From assembly GCA_040901795.1 (NCBI GenBank), contig JBBDYH010000009.1, positions 1 through 52,209 of the forward strand: a stretch of DNA of 52,209 nt. The letters run 5' to 3'. Made by a program: the position numbers and the translations under genes. Of the stretch, positions 1 through 8,593 are shown one piece after another; positions within the stretch are counted from its first letter, which is position 1, and every line of letters begins with the position of its first letter. Origin of the DNA: JBBDYH01 sp040901795. Lineage in GTDB: Bacteria > Planctomycetota > Planctomycetia > Pirellulales > JALHPA01. The notes under the pieces were generated by a model. That model did not search any database. It was not told the DNA's origin and saw only the letters and a list, made by a program, of their open reading frames with translations.

Positions 1-32
1 CTACCAAATTGAGCCAATATCAATTGTTCAAG

Positions 33-2459
33 TTATTTATTCGCGAGCCCTAAGTGGATATCGAAGGTGACTTCCTTGCCCTCCTCAACCGTGACGTAAC
101 CAGAAGTCCCCGAACCACTCATCGAATAGACGTAGTTCCGGCCAGGAGCGACTCGCAGCCGATAGGTGCCGGCGGGTTGCACAAGGGTCGAGGTTACGGC
201 GGCGCCCGTTCGGGGCCGGGCGGGACCGTAGTGGGCCACACGCAGATCAGATTCCTTTGTCGGTGAAATGGGTTTGCCATCCGCACCAAACACAGTGCCC
301 ACCACGAACCCGCCGCGAACCAGGCGGATGTCGGCGTTCGAGGCGGTTTGGCCTCGCTCGGCGCGGAGCGCTTTAACGGCTATGGCAATCCGATCTTCCG
401 CCTGCGCCCAAATGTTGTAATGGTCCCGCGTCATCCGCAGGCGATAGCGGCCCTGCGCGTCAGTGCGCGTCTGATGCCAACCGCTGCGCGCCACTCCTTG
501 GGCGCTCACCGTCACATTAGCTGCCGGTTGGTTTGTGACTGCATCGATCACTCGTCCCTCGACGATTGCTGGCGGGTACAGCGTAACATTAACCTCTTGC
601 GGTACGGCTGAATGCCTTGCCATTGATGTCGGATAGTCCGGATGTCTCAACAGAAAATTACCAGAGGTCACCATCGTCCCCGTCCCGGTGGTGGGGTCGA
701 AGGTTCGTGTGCTTTCCGGCGTCCATCGCTTCAGATCCGTAATCGCGTATCGACCATTCTCGTCCGTCACCGAACTTAGAATGCCAGGCAGCGGCTCGTC
801 GCTGACGCAACAAGACAAGAACACCGTCACCCCGGGAATTGGTCGGCCTTCCGGATCGCTCACCATGCCTGAGAGCGTGCCGGGATTCGATGAGAGCTTC
901 AGTTCCTGCTCAATCATCGCCACCTCGGGATTGGCTAAGGGGACGCAGGCCGACACATACCCTTTCAGCGCCGCCACGGCGAATAAGTCTCCGTGATCGA
1001 GCATCGCCGTCTCGACATTGCGCAGCTCAAACCGCCCCGCGGCGTCAGACTTTGTTTCACCAACGCTGACCTGCGAACGGTAGTCTTCGGAACGACGAAC
1101 GATGAGGACACGCACTGCCGCCAGCGGCTTTGCTTGGTCGTCCACGCACTGACCTCGAACGACCACCCGCCGCAGCTTAGTCACAGACTCTGCTTTGGCA
1201 GGAGGTTTAGCAGCAGCGACCGACGGATCCTCTTCTTTCGACTGTTTGGGCGACGTGTTTTCAAATTCGACGGCGCGAACACCGCCGATCAGGAAACACG
1301 CTGTTCCCAGTATGACAGTAATGACGGCGAGAGCGCGGCGTTTGGTCCGGGTCATCATTTCTCTCCCTGGTTTGAGCAGTCCACGGATACGTGCTTCCAA
1401 CGTCCAATGAGATTCGAACAATCCCAATGAGGGGACTATCCGACCCATTTGGGCGCACCTCTCCGAAAGTTCCAACAACGTGTTCGCGTACTGCGAAGAA
1501 TCGCTGCGGCTAAGCACAAAATTATCACACACCTCTTCCCGCGACCGGGTAATAGTGCGATTCAGTACAAGCACCGCCGGATGCCACCACCAAAGGACCG
1601 ACGCCAATCGTTGGGCCACGCCAATCCACGCATCGCGCCGCGCGACGTGAGCCGCCTCGTGAATCAAGACATCCCGCAGTCGAGCCTCGGCGCCAGTCCG
1701 CAATAGCTCGCAAGGAATGACAATAATGGGCCTCCAGAGGCCGAGCACAAGCGGCATCGGCATGACCTGGGAGATTGCGATCGGCGGGAGCTTGCGAATC
1801 CCCACCGCTTCGCAGACTTCGCGAGCGATCGCCAGGAAGTTGCCACTCCCTCCGTCACTCCATTCTCGCGCGCCGAACAGCAACGGACCGTCAACCAGAC
1901 GCAAGGATCGCGCCAGCCGCCGGAGCTGGCGTCTCCGCCATATCCATAAGCCAGCCGAAACGGCGGAACCTGTGATCCAAACGAATCCCGCGAGAATGAC
2001 CAGCCAAGTCCGCCACGCCCAACCGCGGTGCGGTACTTCGTCCGTGTGGACCGTCACTTGACGCGGTGCGTCGCTACTAGACTCCGGCGTCGCGGCAATC
2101 GCAGTGTCAAGCGGCGATGGTTGTGTTACGGGATCTGTAAGCGTTTCGGATTCCTCGATGTGAACCGGTCGAGCCTCATTCATTGAAGGCTGGACCGGCA
2201 TTGCCGGCGTTATTTCGCGACTGCTTAATGCGATCGGCGACTCCTCTTCGGATCCTAAAAAAGCCCATCGCCACCAGTTCATCTCTGGCAACAGCAGCGT
2301 GACCAATGGACTGCTCAGGACCAACATCAATCCCAGAACTCCTAGGGCGTGCCGCTTGGCCGGACTGTGCAAGCTAAGGGCGGTCAACGTCAAGCTTAGG
2401 AGGCTGATCACCGACACCTGTACGATCAGCGTAAACACATAGTCGTTCACGGAAGTCAT
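33..2459 (-). CDS. M56 (BlaR1-like) membrane metallopeptidase with carboxypeptidase-regulatory-like domains
   Basis: An 808-residue membrane protein of the BlaR1/MecR1 (M56) type. N-terminal hydrophobic segments lie near residues 8-30 and 38-58, and another at about 150-174. The zinc motif HEAAH is at 267-271, followed by the family's E-x-V-C-D-N stretch. A hydrophobic segment near residue 385 leads into a long exported C-terminal half that reads as repeated carboxypeptidase-regulatory-like beta modules (V-x-G-x-V-x-D...G-R-Y-x-L). In BlaR1 the sensor cleaves, or triggers cleavage of, its BlaI repressor; here the C-terminal half takes the place of the penicillin-binding sensor, so the ligand is unknown. 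The ATG overlaps the stop of the BlaI gene by 4 bases, so the two are probably translationally coupled. Catalytic residues look intact. Confidence 0.88.
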   Translation of the reverse strand: MTSVNDYVFTLIVQVSVISLLSLTLTALSLHSPAKRHALGVLGLMLVLSSPLVTLLLPEMNWWRWAFLGSEEESPIALSSREITPAMPVQPSMNEARPVHIEESETLTDPVTQPSPLDTAIAATPESSSDAPRQVTVHTDEVPHRGWAWRTWLVILAGFVWITGSAVSAGLWIWRRRQLRRLARSLRLVDGPLLFGAREWSDGGSGNFLAIAREVCEAVGIRKLPPIAISQVMPMPLVLGLWRPIIVIPCELLRTGAEARLRDVLIHEAAHVARRDAWIGVAQRLASVLWWWHPAVLVLNRTITRSREEVCDNFVLSRSDSSQYANTLLELSERCAQMGRIVPSLGLFESHWTLEARIRGLLKPGREMMTRTKRRALAVITVILGTACFLIGGVRAVEFENTSPKQSKEEDPSVAAAKPPAKAESVTKLRRVVVRGQCVDDQAKPLAAVRVLIVRRSEDYRSQVSVGETKSDAAGRFELRNVETAMLDHGDLFAVAALKGYVSACVPLANPEVAMIEQELKLSSNPGTLSGMVSDPEGRPIPGVTVFLSCCVSDEPLPGILSSVTDENGRYAITDLKRWTPESTRTFDPTTGTGTMVTSGNFLLRHPDYPTSMARHSAVPQEVNVTLYPPAIVEGRVIDAVTNQPAANVTVSAQGVARSGWHQTRTDAQGRYRLRMTRDHYNIWAQAEDRIAIAVKALRAERGQTASNADIRLVRGGFVVGTVFGADGKPISPTKESDLRVAHYGPARPRTGAAVTSTLVQPAGTYRLRVAPGRNYVYSMSGSGTSGYVTVEEGKEVTFDIHLGLANK

Positions 2460-2848
2460 GGTTTTTTCCTACCGGCAGAGTCAATGAGCTTGCGAATACG
2501 CTCAGCTTGAGACTTTGAAAGGGCACCACCGTGGAGGAGAGTCAGCACAAGCCCTTCGGAAGATCCCTCAAAGACTATCTTGATGAATCGCTGGACACTC
2601 GACTTTTGCGAATCTTCCCGGGAGACTCTTGGGAAGTAGAGATAGCCGCCGTCCTTCTCACGATGGTTTAGCCAGCCTTTTTCTTCGAGGCGGACGATCA
2701 GCGTCTGCACGGTGTTGCGCGAGACACCTCGCCGTTTGTTAAGCACCTTCCAGACGTCCGCGACCGAGCAGGCGGATTGGTCCCAAATGACGTTCATGAT
2801 TTCCCATTGCCCTTCGGAGAGAGCGGGAAGTTCACTGGCGTCGGTCAT
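2456..2848 (-). CDS. BlaI/MecI/CopY-family transcriptional repressor
   Basis: A 130-residue winged-helix repressor. The start reads L-S-E-G-Q-W-E-I-M-N-V-I-W, the usual BlaI opening, followed by the recognition-helix region (S-R-N-T-V-Q-T-L-I-V-R-L-E-E-K-G-W-L) and the wing. The C-terminal third forms the dimerisation helices (L-L-H-G-G-A-L-S-K-S-Q-A-E-R-I-R-K-L). Length is normal for the family. It is the first gene of a two-gene operon with the M56 peptidase, overlapping by ATGA. A perfect 16-base palindrome lies about 60 bases upstream and is a likely autoregulatory operator. The ATG has a weak GAGA ribosome-binding site. Confidence 0.92.
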   Translation of the reverse strand: MTDASELPALSEGQWEIMNVIWDQSACSVADVWKVLNKRRGVSRNTVQTLIVRLEEKGWLNHREKDGGYLYFPRVSREDSQKSSVQRFIKIVFEGSSEGLVLTLLHGGALSKSQAERIRKLIDSAGRKKP

Positions 2849-2905
2849 AGCAAATTCTCGTCAGTTCGTGTTGAAGGCCTGGTGACTACCGCAATTTAAG
2901 AGGGT

Positions 2906-2944
2906 GCCTACAGCTGTAGGCTATACCTACCGACAACTGTAGTC
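2906..2944. promoter_or_regulatory. Candidate BlaI operator region
   Basis: The perfect palindrome GCCTACAGCTGTAGGC occupies 2906-2921. After a short spacer comes a second box, CGACAACTGTAGTC (2931-2944). The layout (TACA/TGTA half-sites in front of a blaI-like gene) is that of BlaI/MecI operators. The same two box types recur upstream of the BlaI gene starting at 14743. Binding is inferred. Confidence 0.65.
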
Positions 2945-2948
2945 AACC

Positions 2949-3184
2949 GCTTCTTGGTCTTCCGACGGGATTTTCTGAGTGGTTGAATGCAGCCCTTTCC
3001 ACTAGAGAATCGGAGCGATTGTGGCGAACCAAGTTCCGACCACCGGCCGCCCGAAATGCATTCAAGAGCAGCCACGTCGGCAAAGCCCACTCTGTTCGAC
3101 ACGACGAGAGTTGCGACTTCCGTGGATGTGACCGAACCACGCCGGCGTTCGGCGGCGATCCCAGGCGGCCGAAAAACAAATCTC
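2949..3184. other. Spacer with no recognised gene
   Basis: Between the BlaI operator and the end of the decayed amidohydrolase gene. Open frames here are short, or are extensions in the wrong frame through the amidohydrolase region. No repeat or RNA was recognised. Confidence 0.5.
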
Positions 3185-4179
3185 TCAATCCGCCTCATAT
3201 ACGACCCGGCCGCCAACGACGGTGATCGCGACGCGCGGTGCTGAGCCGGGCTTAAAGCCGTCAAGGATATCCTGCTCCGGCACCACCAAGTCGGCCAGCT
3301 TGTCCGGCGCAATTGAGCCGCGGTTACTCTCTTGAAACGAGGCGTACGCCGCGCCGAGCGTATAAGCCTTGATGGCCGCAGCGACCGTGATCCGCTGTTC
3401 CGGAAACCAACCGCCGGCGTGCTTACCGTCGAGCGTCGCTCGGTTGACCGCGGCGTCGATGCCCACAAGCGCGTCGATCGGCGCTACCGACCAGTCGGAT
3501 CCGAACGCCAGTTTCGCCTTCGCATCAAAAAGCGAGCGGAAGGCATACGACGGGGCGCAGCGCTTGGCGCCAATTCGGCCCTCCACCCAGCGGCCGTCAT
3601 CGATCACGTGATACCGCTGCATCGACGCAATCACGCCCAGCTTCGCGAAGCGCGCGTAGTCCTGCGGTCTTAGGTCTTGCGCGTGCTCGATGCGGAAGCG
3701 GCGGTCGCGCGGGCCGTTACGCTTGATCACCTCCGCGAAGATGTCGAGGAGTTCCGCATTCGCCCGGTCGCCGATCGCGTGGACGGCGACCGACAGGCCA
3801 GCCCGATCTGCTCCCTGCACCAGCTCCAACATCCGCGACGGCGGCGTGACAAAACTCCAGTGCTGTCCGGTTGGTTAACGTACGGCTCATACATCTTCGC
3901 CGTGCTGGATCCGAGCGAGCCATCCATGAAGCCTTTGACGCCCGCGATGCGAATCCAATCATTACCGGGTTGTGCTTGAACCACGAACTGGGCCACGTCC
4001 CGCCACTGTTCCAGCGGCCAACGCAGGTTGACGCGGACGGTGAGTTGCCCGTCGCGGGCTAGTTTCTGGTACAGCAAGAAGAGTTTGCGCTGGGTCTCCC
4101 GGTCGTGCGCCAACCACCTGCCGCCGATTCCCAAAGTCGATGCAATAGTTCTACGGCTGATGGTTACTTCGGCGGGCAT
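3185..4179 (-). pseudogene. Frameshifted, 5'-truncated amidohydrolase (Amidohydro_3 / YtcJ-like)
   Basis: Two frames together give the C-terminal two-thirds of a YtcJ-type metal-dependent amidohydrolase. The upstream frame (4179 to about 3850) has the V-K-G-F-M-D-G-S-L-G-S-S-T-A motif. The downstream frame (about 3850 to 3185) has A-V-H-A-I-G-D-R-A-N, R-I-E-H-A-Q and F-G-S-D-W-S, the metal-ligand regions of the family. Restoring one base in the AAAAC run near 3850 would join them as S-T-G-V-L-x-T-P-P. Family proteins are about 550-600 residues and begin with a H-x-H metal site and a signal peptide; neither is present upstream. Both the frameshift and the missing start argue for a dead gene. 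It lies beside two other remnants. Confidence 0.8.
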
Positions 4180-4281
4180 CGACCGCCAATTTGCTTCCGC
4201 GCTGAGGACAAATCCACCGAAGCAACTTATCGCTCGTGACGGAACCCCACGGGATATGGCAAGAGTCCAGGCGATTTCGCA

Positions 4282-4963
4282 TTAGTTGCTTTTATCAGAA
4301 GCATCTGCGAATCGGGAGAGGGTTACTTCATTGCCCTGGGCGTTATATGCGACATCATGCATAAACGCCCGCATCAGCAGCACCCCGCGTCCATAGGGTC
4401 TTAGCAGATTTTCCGGGTCGGTCGGGTCGGGGAGCTGTGTCGGGTCGAAGCCGGGTCCTTCGTCTCGGATCACGAACCGAGCCGAGACAGGGGTAAATTC
4501 GGCGCTTACGAAGACGCTGCGGTGACAATAGGGAGGCTCTGACAGCCTCTGCTGGATTTGTTCCTCGTAGGCACCTTCGTGCTCGCGGAGCTCGCTAGAG
4601 ATCTCCAGGTTTCCATGTACCAGTGCATTGATCAGTGCCTCATCCAGGGCGACGCCCACCTGTATCAAATCGTGCGGATCGCAAATGCTCGTTGTCCTGG
4701 AGGTGCGTTACGACCACAGGGATCATTCGAGAATCGTTGCCAATTGTCAGTTCCTGTCGACTCGCTCGAAGGCACTCGGACAGTCGCCGAGAGTGTTCGC
4801 GCCCACTGATGGCAAGCAAGCGGGCAATAGTTTGAGGCAACTCGCGCGCGGCTCGTCCTCGCGGAATGAAGCTGGCGGCGCCCAGGACCAGTGCCTTCAG
4901 CGTACCTTGTCGATCGCTGTCCGCGGTAACCACCAGAGCCTCGGCCATGTAGTTCATTCCCAC
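4282..4963 (-). pseudogene. Decayed receiver-HATPase (anti-sigma-factor-like) signalling gene
   Basis: The downstream frame (from about 4690 to 4282) encodes a HATPase_c_2 / RsbW-like ATPase domain: G-V-A-L-D-E-A-L-I-N-A-L-x-H-G-N (N box) and D-E-G-P-G-F-D (G1), then G-R-G-V-L-L-M-R. The frame just upstream (4963 to about 4690) encodes the second half of a response-regulator receiver and a linker: A-L-V-L-G-A-A-S-F-I-P-R, then a helix ending V-V-V-T-H-L-Q-D-N. The two halves align as one protein if a frameshift sits near 4690, where L-Q-D-N-E passes to I-C-D-P-H-D-L-I-Q-V-G-V. The phosphoacceptor half of the receiver is missing, and its place is taken by a recombinase remnant. A TTG at 4668 could give a free 128-residue HATPase domain, so residual function cannot be excluded. 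Confidence 0.7.
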
Positions 4964-5100
4964 CGCGTGTTGGAGAATGTACGAGCTGACGGCGTCGGTT
5001 CAGGACATGAGTGCAAATCATCGTCGTGCGAACGCTCTTGTGGCCCAAGCGTTCCTACACGGTGCGGATGGCACCGACGTCGCGTATATTCCATTCTCAC
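4962..5100 (-). pseudogene. C-terminal remnant of a tyrosine recombinase (integron-integrase-like)
   Basis: On the minus strand the frame reads R-D-V-G-A-I-R-T-V, stop, E-R-L-G-H-K-S-V-R-T-T-M-I-C-T-H-V-L-N-R. This matches the C-terminal signature of tyrosine recombinases (D-I-R-T-V-Q-x-L-L-G-H-x-x-V-x-T-T-x-I-Y-T-H), and the T-H-V-L-N-R ending is most like IntI-type integrases. A TAG at 5055-5057 stands where the family has Gln. The catalytic Tyr position reads Cys (M-I-C-T-H). Only about 45 codons remain, so this is a relic. It abuts the truncated receiver domain and the end of the next gene. Confidence 0.65.
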
Positions 5101-5103
5101 CTG

Positions 5104-7005
5104 TCAAGAAGTAGCTACTATAGCCACGTCAAGCGAGTGCGTGCTTTTCATCATCTGCCAAAGTGCTTCTAGCTCGTTTGCGGACTCGGGCGGGACTCGT
5201 CGCGAGGCATACGCCATTTCGCCATACAGCCGCACAAGTTGTCGTGCCGGTTCGTACATGGGCGACTCGGGGTCCAGCGCCAACACTACCAGCTCGTGGG
5301 GCGTGCAATTGGGCGTGCGCGTTCGACCGCGGTCATTGGCCCAGGCTTCAAACGCGGCGAATGAATAGCGCACCAGTTCCTCGGGCGACATTCGGCTGTG
5401 CTGGCCGGTGGAGAACGGGTCGTGAAAGTCATTGAAGCTCGCCGGCCGCGCCTTTAACAAAGCCGCCTGCTCTTCATACACCGCCGCAATCGCCGCTTTT
5501 CCGCCAAATAATGCCCGCAGTTGGCTCAAGATGTCTGCCAAGGCCTGCACGATTCGATCACGATACCTCCATGCGAAAAACGCAAGCAGCAGGGCAAGAA
5601 ATGCATAAAACAGGATTTTTAGTACGCCAGTTAGTCCGCTAACTGCTGCCGAAATCTTTTGAAGCGCTTCCTTCGCATCTCCCGAGTGAGGACTAGACGG
5701 CGCTCGGTCAGATTCCGCCTGCTCTCTCGTTTCAGCAGTTGGCTCATTACCCTTTGAATTGCTTTGGCTGTTCGCCTGGCCGGCGTCTCGAGCTTTCTGA
5801 GTCGATTGTCCTGACTCCGATTTTCCAGTATCGGACCCCTTGCCCGATTGATCCACACCGGCGCGATCGCTGGCTTCGTCAACCGCTGAGCCCGAGTTTT
5901 CGCCTTCGCGCTTTGTGCTTGAATCGTCGCCGGCGTCGGCCGATTCGCCACGAGTGCTTGACGGGTTGCCGTCTTGCTCCAGCCGCTGGTCTTGTCCGTT
6001 GTTTTGACCGTCGTTCGCTGTAACGGTGTCATTTGCCGCTGTTTCCGGTGATCGCTTCCCCCCGCGATCCTGAACAACGCTTTTCTGCGATGCCCGCAGG
6101 TTGTCGGACGAACTACGTTGCCATGGCACACGCGACAAAGCGATTTCCGCGCCGGGTCGTGGTATCAGGGCCGCAAGCAACATCACGACGACGATCAACA
6201 CCGCCCCTACGCCGACCCAGGTTCCGGCAATCGGCAGCGGCATTTCGACGTGTCTCTGCCGCAGGTACCTGCGGAGATTCAAAAAGCTGGTCGTCACCAA
6301 AAGCGCCAGCGCCGCCGCCACATACACCAGGAGGAGTGCAAAGACGTACCGCCGCCGCCCCACTTCAGCAACCGGGATCCAATGCTGGCCAATCCCAAAC
6401 AGCGGCAGGGCCGCTAACGAGAAATAGAGCACCCACAATCCTGGCGTATGGGGTCCGCCTTTTTTTGACAACGGCTGCTGCCACCAGGGTACGAGCTTTG
6501 AATTGGCCGATGAGGATGCGAACAGTTCGTTGTCTTTCGCTCCGGCAGCCGTCGAATTATCGGTCTTCGCGCCTGCGGGATCGTCGACGCCGACCCGTTG
6601 CATCAATCCTTCGCCCGATGCATCCTCGTCGTCATCGATCACTGTGGAATCCCAGGTGAGCTGGTGGGCACACCACCAAACGAGACCCAATAGTGCAAGA
6701 TTGATCAATTGGCCAAAGGCGTTCGGCTGATCGACGAAACGCAGCAAGAATAAGAACATCACGATGCCCAGCGGCAAGGCAAACAGCGCAGCATGATCTG
6801 AACCCATTTCGATCGAGATGCGTGCAATCAGCACCGCGGCGAACACAAACAGCGCAAACGCATAGTTCATTCGCGCCTGGTACTGGCCGACATACAGCAC
6901 TTCGATCAGAAAGAACACCAGGCTTCCGACGAGCGCCATGATCAGCGCCGGGCTGATGGCGATGGTCAGATAGTCGGCATTCGTCATGGTGAGTCGTTTG
7001 GCCAT
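5104..7005 (-). CDS. DUF4129-type multi-pass membrane protein
   Basis: A 633-residue membrane protein. At least four hydrophobic segments fill the first 130 residues, with further segments around 190-300. A long low-complexity, charged Ser/Asp/Gly/Gln-rich stretch follows, then one more membrane helix and a C-terminal cytoplasmic DUF4129-like domain (S-P-E-E-L-V-R-Y-S-F-A-A-F-E-A-W-A, P-H-E-L). Such proteins usually accompany MoxR and DUF58 genes, often with a transglutaminase domain, which I do not see here. I chose the ATG at 7005 because it overlaps the DUF58 stop as TAATG; an upstream ATG at 7029 lies inside the DUF58 gene. It is the last gene of a MoxR-DUF58-DUF4129 string. Function inferred: cell-envelope process with the MoxR chaperone. 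Confidence 0.75.
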   Translation of the reverse strand: MAKRLTMTNADYLTIAISPALIMALVGSLVFFLIEVLYVGQYQARMNYAFALFVFAAVLIARISIEMGSDHAALFALPLGIVMFLFLLRFVDQPNAFGQLINLALLGLVWWCAHQLTWDSTVIDDDEDASGEGLMQRVGVDDPAGAKTDNSTAAGAKDNELFASSSANSKLVPWWQQPLSKKGGPHTPGLWVLYFSLAALPLFGIGQHWIPVAEVGRRRYVFALLLVYVAAALALLVTTSFLNLRRYLRQRHVEMPLPIAGTWVGVGAVLIVVVMLLAALIPRPGAEIALSRVPWQRSSSDNLRASQKSVVQDRGGKRSPETAANDTVTANDGQNNGQDQRLEQDGNPSSTRGESADAGDDSSTKREGENSGSAVDEASDRAGVDQSGKGSDTGKSESGQSTQKARDAGQANSQSNSKGNEPTAETREQAESDRAPSSPHSGDAKEALQKISAAVSGLTGVLKILFYAFLALLLAFFAWRYRDRIVQALADILSQLRALFGGKAAIAAVYEEQAALLKARPASFNDFHDPFSTGQHSRMSPEELVRYSFAAFEAWANDRGRTRTPNCTPHELVVLALDPESPMYEPARQLVRLYGEMAYASRRVPPESANELEALWQMMKSTHSLDVAIVATS

Positions 7006-8312
7006 TACCGCAACACGCACTTCAGACAAACTCTGGGAATTGCCGCGCGATCTTTAAGATGGCGCGTCTCGATCCGCTCGCTCAAAAGCGGAGCGGAAAG
7101 ATCGGCAAAGTGGTAATCCTCAAACACGTTGATAATTGCAGTGACTGCCATGCCGCGGCGCCGAAGATTGCCCAAGGATACCGCCATTTCCGGCGTGACC
7201 TGCGTGAGAATAGCGATCACCGAAGCGCTCATCGGCAGTTGACTGGCCGCCTCAGTCACAAGCTGAGAAAACGACAATCCATCCGTCTTTTCCAGTCGCG
7301 CCAGGGTGTGCAGAATGTCCGTGAGCTGCGTATTGCTGCGGCGCGTCGGAACGACCACCGGCCGAAGTCGCTGGCTCTTCTCCAGCATACCGGCGGCCAG
7401 TGCTGCGCGGCGGTTAATAAACTGGTCATGCCGCCAGCCCTCAGTCCGAATTCGATCCGCCGCATCGCGGCCATTGGTGACCAGCCCGACCTGTTGCCCC
7501 ATCTGAAGAATTGCACCTGCAATCGAGGCGGCAGCCGTCACCACCAGTTCCGAACGCACAGGTTCATCCTTTGCGGCAAACGATTGTTCGTGGAAGTCAA
7601 TAAGCAAGGTTGCTCCCGCGACCGTCGAAGGCTCATAGATCTTACTGTGCAACACCGCGGTGCGCGCCGTAGCCCGCCAGTGAATGCGATTGAGCGGATC
7701 ACTCGGCTGATAGGCCCTGACGCCGGCGATCCGTGTGGGATCTTCAAACAGGCGATGCGACATCCGCACCTCGCCAATCGGCCGTCGGGAGGCGATATCA
7801 AATCCCTCAAGCGGTATGACTTCGGGCGCCACGAGCAGAAAACTCGGCTCGCCCAGCACACGATAGCGCCGATAGAGTCCAAACACATCGCCGGTTTCGG
7901 CCACCAGCGGTCCCAATTGATAATAGCCCCGGCAGTGGCAATTCAATTGGTACGCAACAATCTGTTTGGTTCGTCCACGAAACGACACCATCTGTAGCCT
8001 ACGCCCAGTTACCTGCAGTTTGGGCGGATGGTGAAACAAATCGCGGCGCGGCAGAAGATCTTCCACCAATAGCCATGGGATCGGCAGCCAGTTCCGGTTT
8101 TCCAGGACAATCACCACGGCCGTCTTGTCGCCAATCTTGATCCGGTCACGACTCATTTCGCGCGTCGCAACCACGTTGCCCGACCAGCCAATTACCAGCA
8201 GGCGGCTCGCCACAATGACTCCCAGCAAGGCATACATCGCGTAGGCAAACAAGCCTAGATCGAGCGCGATCGCCACGACGAGCAAAGCCACGGCTCCAAT
8301 TAGCCAACGCAT
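7005..8312 (-). CDS. DUF58 domain protein
   Basis: A 435-residue protein with two N-terminal hydrophobic segments (residues 2-40). The DUF58 signature is near the middle: V-R-A-Y-Q-P-S-D-P-L-N-R-I-H-W-R-A-T-A-R, followed by L-L-I-D-F-H-E-Q, which corresponds to the vWA-like strand but lacks a clean DxSxS MIDAS. DUF58 proteins are typical partners of MoxR AAA+ ATPases. The stop codon overlaps the start of the DUF4129 gene by one base. The upstream MoxR gene is separated by an unusually long 281-base spacer with repeats. Confidence 0.88.
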   Translation of the reverse strand: MRWLIGAVALLVVAIALDLGLFAYAMYALLGVIVASRLLVIGWSGNVVATREMSRDRIKIGDKTAVVIVLENRNWLPIPWLLVEDLLPRRDLFHHPPKLQVTGRRLQMVSFRGRTKQIVAYQLNCHCRGYYQLGPLVAETGDVFGLYRRYRVLGEPSFLLVAPEVIPLEGFDIASRRPIGEVRMSHRLFEDPTRIAGVRAYQPSDPLNRIHWRATARTAVLHSKIYEPSTVAGATLLIDFHEQSFAAKDEPVRSELVVTAAASIAGAILQMGQQVGLVTNGRDAADRIRTEGWRHDQFINRRAALAAGMLEKSQRLRPVVVPTRRSNTQLTDILHTLARLEKTDGLSFSQLVTEAASQLPMSASVIAILTQVTPEMAVSLGNLRRRGMAVTAIINVFEDYHFADLSAPLLSERIETRHLKDRAAIPRVCLKCVLR

Positions 8313-8385
8313 AAACTGTGATTAGACGAGAAACGAAAGCCAAAACGGATCAGTAAACAAACGACAGCGAAATTGAACATAAGGT

Positions 8386-8419
8386 AACAGAGTTAACGGA
8401 GGTCTCCGTTACCTCTGTC
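8386..8419. repeat. Hairpin repeat in the MoxR-DUF58 spacer
   Basis: AACAGAGTTAACGGAG (8386-8401) pairs with CTCCGTTACCTCTGTC (8404-8419) at 14 of 16 positions, with a 2-base loop. A related phrase, CTCCGTTAACTCTGTTAACT, follows at about 8563-8582. The rest of the 281-base spacer (8313-8593) shows no gene. It splits a gene pair that is normally tight, so it may be a small inserted repeat or an attenuator. Confidence 0.6.
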
Positions 8420-8593
8420 AACTCTGTGGCATCAACCGAGGTTCGGGGCAGGATCAGTCGCACAAGGCTCCCCCCATCAACTTGAGTCGAAGCTTTGGTG
8501 AAACGGATGCATCGGGCGGTCGTTGAAAGCGGAGAATACATAATGAAAACGGGAGCATTGCTGCTCCGTTAACTCTGTTAACTCCTGTTCTTT

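Noticed and set aside
2908..3468. Minus-strand open frame of 186 codons
   Set aside because: It is in a different frame from the recognisable amidohydrolase motifs over 3185-3468 and continues into the BlaI operator; Arg/Ser-rich and motif-free.
4628..5368. Plus-strand open frame (246 codons) over the relic region
   Set aside because: Runs antisense through three recognisable remnants and the DUF4129 gene end; Ser/Arg-rich without motif.
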